Shown here: one piece after another, positions 58,944 through 64,000 of the stretch
How the letters are laid out: each line of letters begins with the position of its first letter
Numbering within the stretch: position 1 is the stretch's first letter
From: Glycomyces tenuis DSM 44171
GTDB lineage: Bacteria > Actinomycetota > Actinomycetes > Mycobacteriales > Micromonosporaceae
Length of the DNA stretch: 64,000 bases
NCBI RefSeq assembly: GCF_000427885.1
Contig: NZ_ATYW01000001.1
Coordinates: 116,699-180,698, forward strand
Reading direction: 5' to 3'
Notes under the pieces: generated by a model
The model's database searches: none
What the model saw: the letters and a program-made list of their open reading frames with translations, nothing else
Told to the model about the DNA's origin: nothing
Position numbers and translations under genes: made by a program

Positions 58944-60259
58944 CGGCGCACATCCAGGAGCAGGTCGGTGAAGCGGTTGACGCCCAGCGGCGCCACGTAC
59001 GCGGGCAGCCGGGTCGGCTCCAGGCGCAGGGCCGCGGCGAGCGGGTCGGGGTCGAAGCTGCGCGCCGGGCGGAGGAAGCCCCCGTGCGGGGTGAGGGCCA
59101 TGCCCGCGGCCTGCGCGATCGCCCCCAGCCGGAGTTGGAGGAGCCGCAGGCCCCGTTCGCCGCCTTCGCGGACGGCGGCGGCGTGGTCGGTGATCATCAG
59201 CAGCGCCGCCGGGCATCCGGCGATGGACATCTGGGTGGCCGGGTAGGCGAAGGACCGTTGCAGCGCGTCCATGTCGGGGCCCGCGATCCGCCGCCGCGCC
59301 CGCCCGTCCTCGATGAGGTGGCAGCCCGGGTCGAGCCCTTCGACGTCGCGCGATGCCAGGACGACGTCGACGCCGCTCTCGGCCGCCGACGGGACGCCGT
59401 CGGCGGCGCGGCCTATCGCGGCCAGCAGCGCCTCGGCCGCGGTGGCGGCGAGCGGGACCGGCGCCGGCGAGAACCCTTTGTTGGCGCGGCCCGCGGACCG
59501 TTCGAACAGGACCTGGGCCCAGCTCATGCCGGTGTCCGGCCCGGCGGCGGGCGGCCTCGCGCCGCCTTCGCCGGGCGCGTCGAGTTCGACTGCTCCGGCC
59601 GGTGTCCAGCCGTCGCGGGCGCGCAGGCCGAGCCGGTCCAGCAGTGCCGCGTCCGGCAGGTCGCGGCGGGTGCGGACGGCCAGGCGGTGGGCCGAGCCGA
59701 CCTGGGCGAGCAGTTCGAGCAGGTGCCCGGCCTCGCACAGGCTCAGGCTCCAGCGCAGTTCCCGGTACCGGGTCGGGACGGAGCCGAGGTGGCAGACGAC
59801 GGCCAGGCTCGCCGGGCCGTCGAGCTCCCGGTCGAGCTCGGCGTCCCCGGCCACGGGCCGCAGCAGGTGGCCCGAGGCGTCGTAGTGCCAGGCGCCGCCG
59901 GCGGTGAGCAGGAACAGCTGCGCCGAGTAGAAGCAGTGCGCGGCGGGGTAGGCGCGGTGCGGGTTGACCGCGCTGCGCACTTCGAACCGCTGCGGTGCCG
60001 CGGCCGCGATCGTGCCGAGCACCCGCGTCCGGACCGGCACGTCGGAGTCCACTCGGCCCCGGGGGTAGGGGGCCGAGTCCAGCATCCGGTGGAGGCCGGG
60101 CGGCAGCGGCACGTCCGGCCCGGTCGCCTCGACCGGCACCGGGACGCGGTCGTCGCCGTCCGCCGGGATGCCCAGCAGCAGCGGCCTGGCCTGGCGTTCG
60201 GCGAACGCCAAGAGGCGCTCGTCGCTCAGGGCCGCCTGCGGCGGGTCGAGAACGTCCAT
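58940..60259 (-). CDS. SagB-type azoline dehydrogenase (tandem nitroreductase domain)
   Basis: A 439-aa protein, ATG 60259, overlapping the fusion start (ATGA). Two nitroreductase-like halves: residues ~70-215 (YSAQLFLLTAGGAWHYDASGHLLRPV) and ~255-430 (MSWAQVLFERSAGRANKGF, AAGMALTPHGGFLRP). Such paired domains are typical of thiopeptide TbtE-like enzymes that oxidise thiazolines and oxazolines with FMN. One of the two SagB proteins may be structural. Confidence 0.8.
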   Translation of the reverse strand: MDVLDPPQAALSDERLLAFAERQARPLLLGIPADGDDRVPVPVEATGPDVPLPPGLHRMLDSAPYPRGRVDSDVPVRTRVLGTIAAAAPQRFEVRSAVNPHRAYPAAHCFYSAQLFLLTAGGAWHYDASGHLLRPVAGDAELDRELDGPASLAVVCHLGSVPTRYRELRWSLSLCEAGHLLELLAQVGSAHRLAVRTRRDLPDAALLDRLGLRARDGWTPAGAVELDAPGEGGARPPAAGPDTGMSWAQVLFERSAGRANKGFSPAPVPLAATAAEALLAAIGRAADGVPSAAESGVDVVLASRDVEGLDPGCHLIEDGRARRRIAGPDMDALQRSFAYPATQMSIAGCPAALLMITDHAAAVREGGERGLRLLQLRLGAIAQAAGMALTPHGGFLRPARSFDPDPLAAALRLEPTRLPAYVAPLGVNRFTDLLLDVRR

Positions 60260-60273
60260 GCCTGCTGCTCCTG

Positions 60274-62211
60274 TCACGGGAAGGGGTGGGGTGGGACGGC
60301 GTCGGGGTCCGTCGGCTGCTCGCCGGGGGCTCGGTAGCCCAGCCGCTCGGGCAGGGTCCGCAGGCGCCGCAGGTTCCGGGTGCGGCGGTGCACGTGGCCG
60401 AAGGTCATCGGGATCGTCTGCGGCACCACCACTTTCACCGTGGCGGGGACGTCCGCGGCGGTGACGCGGTCGGTCTGGTCGACGACGACGGGGTCCATGC
60501 CGTTGGCGGTCACCCGGTCGACCGCGAGCCGCAGGACGTCGGTGAGGTCGCGGCGGACCCATTCGCGCCGCCAGTCGCCGAAGGCCTCCTCGATCGTCGC
60601 CGGTTCGGCGCCGGGGTCCAGGAAGGACCACCACGGCCTGGTCTCGGGGTAGTTGTAGAGGATCGTGTGGTCGTGGAGGGTCTTGACCCGCTCGGGGTGC
60701 TCGATCAGGTGCCGCCCGTCCTCCTCTTGGCGGGCGCGCATCTCGGCGGGCATGCGGTGGCGCACCACGCAGTTGGTGACCGCCTCGGTCGCGGCCGAGG
60801 CCACCGCTCGGCGCGGGTCGCAGTGGGCGCCGGCCGCGAAGAACGCCGCCGGGCCGTCGTCGTCGCGGCGCGCGACCAGGCTCATCACCGCCGGTATGCC
60901 CAGTTCGGTGGTGGTGTCGAACAGGTGCAGGTCGTAGCCGAGCCGGTCCAGCAGCACCCGCATGCCGCGCAGGCTCGGCACCTCGGCGTCGTCGACCGCG
61001 AGCGGCCGCACCGGGCGCCGGGTGTACCAGGTGAGCAGGAAGGCGTCGCGTTCGACCACTTCGAACAGGCCGTAGAGACTGGCCTCCTCTATAGAGGACC
61101 CGGTGGCGCAGCCGTTCGAGCTCTCGTACAGGAATCTGGGCGCGGGCGGGCCGGACCGGCCCCACCGGTCGATGTGCCAGTACGCGACGTGCTCGGGCAC
61201 GAGCACCGGGCGCTGCCGTCCGAGCGCGAAGCCCCACACCCAGTCGGTGGGGGTGTCCGGGTCGTACGGCTCCAGGTGGAAGTGCGGGTCGTCGTAGCTG
61301 CTCTCGGGGTGCAGTCCCAGTTCGCGGAGATCGATCGCGTCGGGCAGCTCGTTCTGGCTGCCGCGCACGACGGTGCGCCTGCCGTGGGGGCTGGCCGAGC
61401 CGAGCCGTTCCAGCGCCTCGTAGAGCGCGATCGTCTCGCCCGCGGGGTAGGTCAGCGCGCGGCCGTGGCCGGCCTCCCCCGGTTCCCCGCTGGTGAGGGC
61501 GAGTTCGGCGCTGGTCAGCGCCATGACGGAGTTCTCGGAGCGGAAGACGTGCCCGACCGGGCCGTACCGCCAGTCGTGGACGAGGTCCCGCAGCTCGGCG
61601 CCGGACAGGCCGGACTCGTTGCCGCGGAAGGACTCGGGGTCGGGCTGGGGACGCGGGCGCAGGGTGATCGCCGCCAGTTCGGCGCTGTCGTCGGGGACCG
61701 GACGGCAGCCGGGGCAGCCCGGCAGCGGCACCGTCCGGTGGACGCGGCCGGTCAGCAGCCCGGTCGTCACGTGCGTCTCCCGGTCGGCCAGCAGCCCGTG
61801 GCGCAGGGCCCGCTCGGTGATCACGGCGAGGTGGTCCAGGTGGGCGGCGGTGAGCGCCATCGCGGGGACCGGCCCGTCGAGCTGCTCGACCGGCGAGTTC
61901 TGGCGCCGCCACAGGCGTCGGCGCCGCTCGGCGCACAGCTGGCACCCCGGCAGGCCGGGCCGGACCCAGGGCCCGACGATGCCCAGGTCGCCGACGATCC
62001 TGGCGGGCAGGAGCTCGGCGGCGCGGACGGCGTCCTGTTCGGCGGCGTCGCGTTCGGGGTCCCAGCCGTCTCTGGCGAGCACCACGGTGTCACCGGGCGC
62101 CACGGCGGCGTCGTCGGCGCTCGGCACGGCCGCGTCGTAGGCGCCCGAGAGGCGCTCGGCCAGGACCGAGTGCAGGTCTCCGGTCCCGATGAGCCAAGTC
62201 GTCGCCGTCAT
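60274..62211 (-). CDS. YcaO cyclodehydratase (thiopeptide TbtG-like)
   Basis: A 645-aa protein; ATG 62211. Residues ~1-210 are a partner-type domain with CQLC and CPGC pairs (possible zinc). The YcaO domain (about 210-645) has the ATP-binding acids in GETIALYEALERLGS and EEASLYGLFEVVERDAF, and Asn/Arg in NGCATGSS. The C-terminus ends in PPHPFP, the family's PxPxP motif, which points into the active site and indicates an active cyclodehydratase. It makes azolines from Cys (and Ser/Thr). The start overlaps the ThiF-like stop. Confidence 0.92.
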   Translation of the reverse strand: MTATTWLIGTGDLHSVLAERLSGAYDAAVPSADDAAVAPGDTVVLARDGWDPERDAAEQDAVRAAELLPARIVGDLGIVGPWVRPGLPGCQLCAERRRRLWRRQNSPVEQLDGPVPAMALTAAHLDHLAVITERALRHGLLADRETHVTTGLLTGRVHRTVPLPGCPGCRPVPDDSAELAAITLRPRPQPDPESFRGNESGLSGAELRDLVHDWRYGPVGHVFRSENSVMALTSAELALTSGEPGEAGHGRALTYPAGETIALYEALERLGSASPHGRRTVVRGSQNELPDAIDLRELGLHPESSYDDPHFHLEPYDPDTPTDWVWGFALGRQRPVLVPEHVAYWHIDRWGRSGPPAPRFLYESSNGCATGSSIEEASLYGLFEVVERDAFLLTWYTRRPVRPLAVDDAEVPSLRGMRVLLDRLGYDLHLFDTTTELGIPAVMSLVARRDDDGPAAFFAAGAHCDPRRAVASAATEAVTNCVVRHRMPAEMRARQEEDGRHLIEHPERVKTLHDHTILYNYPETRPWWSFLDPGAEPATIEEAFGDWRREWVRRDLTDVLRLAVDRVTANGMDPVVVDQTDRVTAADVPATVKVVVPQTIPMTFGHVHRRTRNLRRLRTLPERLGYRAPGEQPTDPDAVPPHPFP

Positions 62212-63905
62212 CGGCTTCCTCCGGACCGGTGGACGCCGAGCCAGCCGACGGCGCCGAGCGCGTCCAGGCCGGGTTCGGCCGCGCAGCGGGCGACCGCGAT
62301 CCGCTCTCCGGCCTCCGGGAGGGAGGCGAGGGCCTCGCGGGCGTTCCAGGCCGCGGCGTCCTCCGCGTGCGGGGAGTCCGGCGGGACGGCGGTCACCGGC
62401 ACCGTCGGCCGCTCGCCTCCGGCCTGGAGCGCCGCGGCCGCGTGCCGGATCGCGACCCGGCGGGCGGTCTCGCCGTCGGGGTGGGCGAAGACGGCCAGGC
62501 GGCGGCCTCCGGCGGCGACCGAGGCCGCGGTGAGGCCCGGGGCCCGCAGCGGGCGCAGGGTCTCGACGTCGAGTGCCGCGGCCCGCTCGAACGCCTCGAC
62601 CTCGACCGTCTCGACCCCGGCTGACTCGAAGCGGCGTTCGCGCTCGGCCGCGTCGTCGAGCCAGGAGGCGAGCAGTCGGACCGTCGCGTCGCAGAGCATC
62701 CGGTCCTCGTCGACCCCGGCACATGTGACCTCTGTGGACACCGGGAGCGGCCGGTCGCCGTCCAGGGGCCACAGCCCTTCGCTCGGGGCCGCGCCCGCGA
62801 GGGCTCGGGCCCCGTCCAGCGCCGCCCGGTAGCGGGCGACGTCGCCGGTCTCACCCCAGCCGAACGAGTCCGGTCCGGCGCTCGCGACCGCCATCGGCAT
62901 CTGCGGCAGCTCGCCGGGCCCGGCGTCCGGGAGGAGGCCGGTGACCGGGTCGCACAGTTCGGCGATCCGGCCGGGGTCGGTGGCGGCGGGCCGCTCGGAG
63001 CCGACCGGCAGCGCCGGGGCCTCGCCGCGGGCCCACACCGGATGAGTGGTGGTCTGGAGCCGCTCGGCCATGACCTGGTAGGCCTGGCCGTCGTATTCGG
63101 TGCTGACGCCGGTGAGCAGATAGAACGCCTGCATGGCGGCCAGATTCCCGGCCAGGGCCGCGGCCACGTCCGGCACCGGGGCGGACGCGGTGTCCACGCC
63201 CCTGGCCCGCATCCGCTCCAGCACGGTCGCGAGGCCGGCCTCGTCCTCGCCGCGGCGGGGCGGGGCGATCACGGCCCGGTCGGACAGCTGCGCGACGCCG
63301 ATCACCGCCGCCGCCTCGGCGGAGGGCTCGGGCGTGTCGATGTGGATGCGCACGGGCGCTCCACCGCCGCCGAGGGGGCCGAGTTCGGCGCCGGTCTCGG
63401 CCGCGTGCTCCTTCAGCGCGGCGGAGGGCTCGGACACGGACAGGCGGCCGGCTCCCAGGCTCAGCAGGCATCGGGCGGCGGCCTCGGCGAGGGGCCCCTC
63501 ACCGTGGATCGCGATCGGGTGCGAGCGCAGCCGGTCGAACGCGGCGTGCGGGTCCTCGACCGCCGAGTCCAGGAAGGACAGGGTCCGCCTGTGGTCGGGG
63601 TGGAGGGACGCCTCGTCGGCCGCCGCGCGGCCGGGGAGCTCGGGGCGCAGGAAGCCCTTGTCCAGCAGCTCGTCGAGCAGCCGCCGGGCGGTCTCGCGGG
63701 CCTGCGGCGGGAGCGCGGCGGTCAGCGCCTCGGGGTCGGCGCCGCGGTGCAGGTGGGGGAACAGCGCCGTCCACAGTTTGCCCAGGGCGGGCGATCCGCT
63801 GATCTTGAGCGTCTCCTGCCAGCCGACGCAGTACAGGCCGCCTTCGACGGGGGTGATGTGGACGGCGGCGCGCAGCCGGACCCGCCCTGTCGTCTCGGTG
63901 CTCAC
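62208..63905 (-). CDS. Ocin-ThiF-like/RRE leader-binding partner (TbtF-like)
   Basis: A 565-aa protein; GTG 63905. Residues ~1-90 fit an RRE (VRLRAAVHITPVEGGLYCVGWQETLKISGSPALGKLWTALFPHL, then a helix-rich part), which binds the precursor leader. The centre (about 115-260) is ThiF/E1-like (AIHGEGPLAEAAARCLLSLGAGRLSVSEPS) without the ATP/Cys chemistry, as in Ocin-ThiF proteins. It presents the leader to the YcaO enzyme. It overlaps YcaO by ATGA, so the two are made together. Confidence 0.85.
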   Translation of the reverse strand: MSTETTGRVRLRAAVHITPVEGGLYCVGWQETLKISGSPALGKLWTALFPHLHRGADPEALTAALPPQARETARRLLDELLDKGFLRPELPGRAAADEASLHPDHRRTLSFLDSAVEDPHAAFDRLRSHPIAIHGEGPLAEAAARCLLSLGAGRLSVSEPSAALKEHAAETGAELGPLGGGGAPVRIHIDTPEPSAEAAAVIGVAQLSDRAVIAPPRRGEDEAGLATVLERMRARGVDTASAPVPDVAAALAGNLAAMQAFYLLTGVSTEYDGQAYQVMAERLQTTTHPVWARGEAPALPVGSERPAATDPGRIAELCDPVTGLLPDAGPGELPQMPMAVASAGPDSFGWGETGDVARYRAALDGARALAGAAPSEGLWPLDGDRPLPVSTEVTCAGVDEDRMLCDATVRLLASWLDDAAERERRFESAGVETVEVEAFERAAALDVETLRPLRAPGLTAASVAAGGRRLAVFAHPDGETARRVAIRHAAAALQAGGERPTVPVTAVPPDSPHAEDAAAWNAREALASLPEAGERIAVARCAAEPGLDALGAVGWLGVHRSGGSR

Positions 63906-64000
63906 GACGCGGCCTCCGCGTTCTCGTCGGGGGTGAGGATCTGCCGCCAGGTCACGCCGGTGATCGAGGCGACCGATTCGCTGGCCGCGTGGGCCAGGAA
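63902..64000 (-). CDS. Partial upstream cluster gene (C-terminal 32 residues)
   Basis: Only the last 32 codons plus stop are inside the window. The C-terminus includes SVASITGVTWRQIL and ends in TPDENAEAAS. The stop overlaps the ThiF-like gene's start (GTGA), so it is in the same operon. A LanB-type glutamylating dehydratase, methyltransferase or additional cluster enzyme would all fit; I cannot tell which. Confidence 0.6.
   Translation of the reverse strand, partial: FLAHAASESVASITGVTWRQILTPDENAEAAS

Noticed and set aside
50097-63905. Pure daptide cluster
   Set aside because: The precursor is Cys/Ser-rich with a thiopeptide-type leader, and YcaO/ThiF/SagB genes are present; a daptide cluster would lack these.

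Overview
The window is from a high-GC Gram-positive actinomycete. The evidence is GC-rich third codon positions, many ATGA/GTGA stop-start overlaps, frequent GTG starts, an LPXTG wall protein, DUF3817 and MmpL proteins, and a pSAM2-type integrative element in a tRNA-Pro gene. The family or genus cannot be fixed from the sequence alone.

Left chromosomal arm (1-9.3 kb): two tandem paralogous membrane-anchored proteins, a surface protein with an 11-fold TTDEP stalk and LPXTG-like anchor, a pentapeptide-like protein, a permease-like membrane protein, and a MarR regulator divergent from an NADPH:quinone-type oxidoreductase through a compact promoter/operator.

Integrated element (9343-20976): a complete actinomycete integrative and conjugative element (AICE). 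It is bounded by 46-bp direct repeats of the 3' half of tRNA-Pro(CGG). It carries a toxin-antitoxin pair, an HD hydrolase, a NUDIX protein and XRE regulator with a paired operator, a membrane protein and a TraB/FtsK-like translocase. Next come small ORFs separated by tRNA-like modules, zinc-ribbon proteins, a DUF2637 protein, a RepSA-type rolling-circle initiator, an excisionase and a tyrosine integrase. Direct arm-type repeats lie just inside both ends, and large hairpins sit at the left end.

Central housekeeping region (21-48 kb): metallophosphoesterase, YqeY, RF3 (with an in-frame 33-bp repeat expansion), rsmA-ispE, a WXG100-like protein, an MmpL transporter with orphan paired operators and a pseudogene scar, a leftward cofactor operon (DUF2520, panC, panD, S10 peptidase, nadB, nadC, coaX), a MidA-like methyltransferase, a large STAND-TPR protein with a small partner, and assorted redox and regulatory genes.

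Right end (49.2-64 kb): a leftward thiopeptide-type RiPP gene cluster, cut by the window edge. A Cys/Ser-rich precursor with a C-terminal Thr is the last gene. It follows a ThiF/RRE protein, a YcaO cyclodehydratase, two SagB-type dehydrogenases (one fused to a LanB C-terminal/thiopeptide domain) and an ABC exporter. Inserted in the operon are a YidC-like protein, a degenerate radical-SAM-like/RRE-like protein, a class III aminotransferase and an iron-ADH-fold protein. The last two resemble the daptide enzymes that turn a C-terminal Thr into a terminal amine. I therefore predict a thiopeptide with a decarboxylated, aminated C-terminus. This is the most interesting system in the window.
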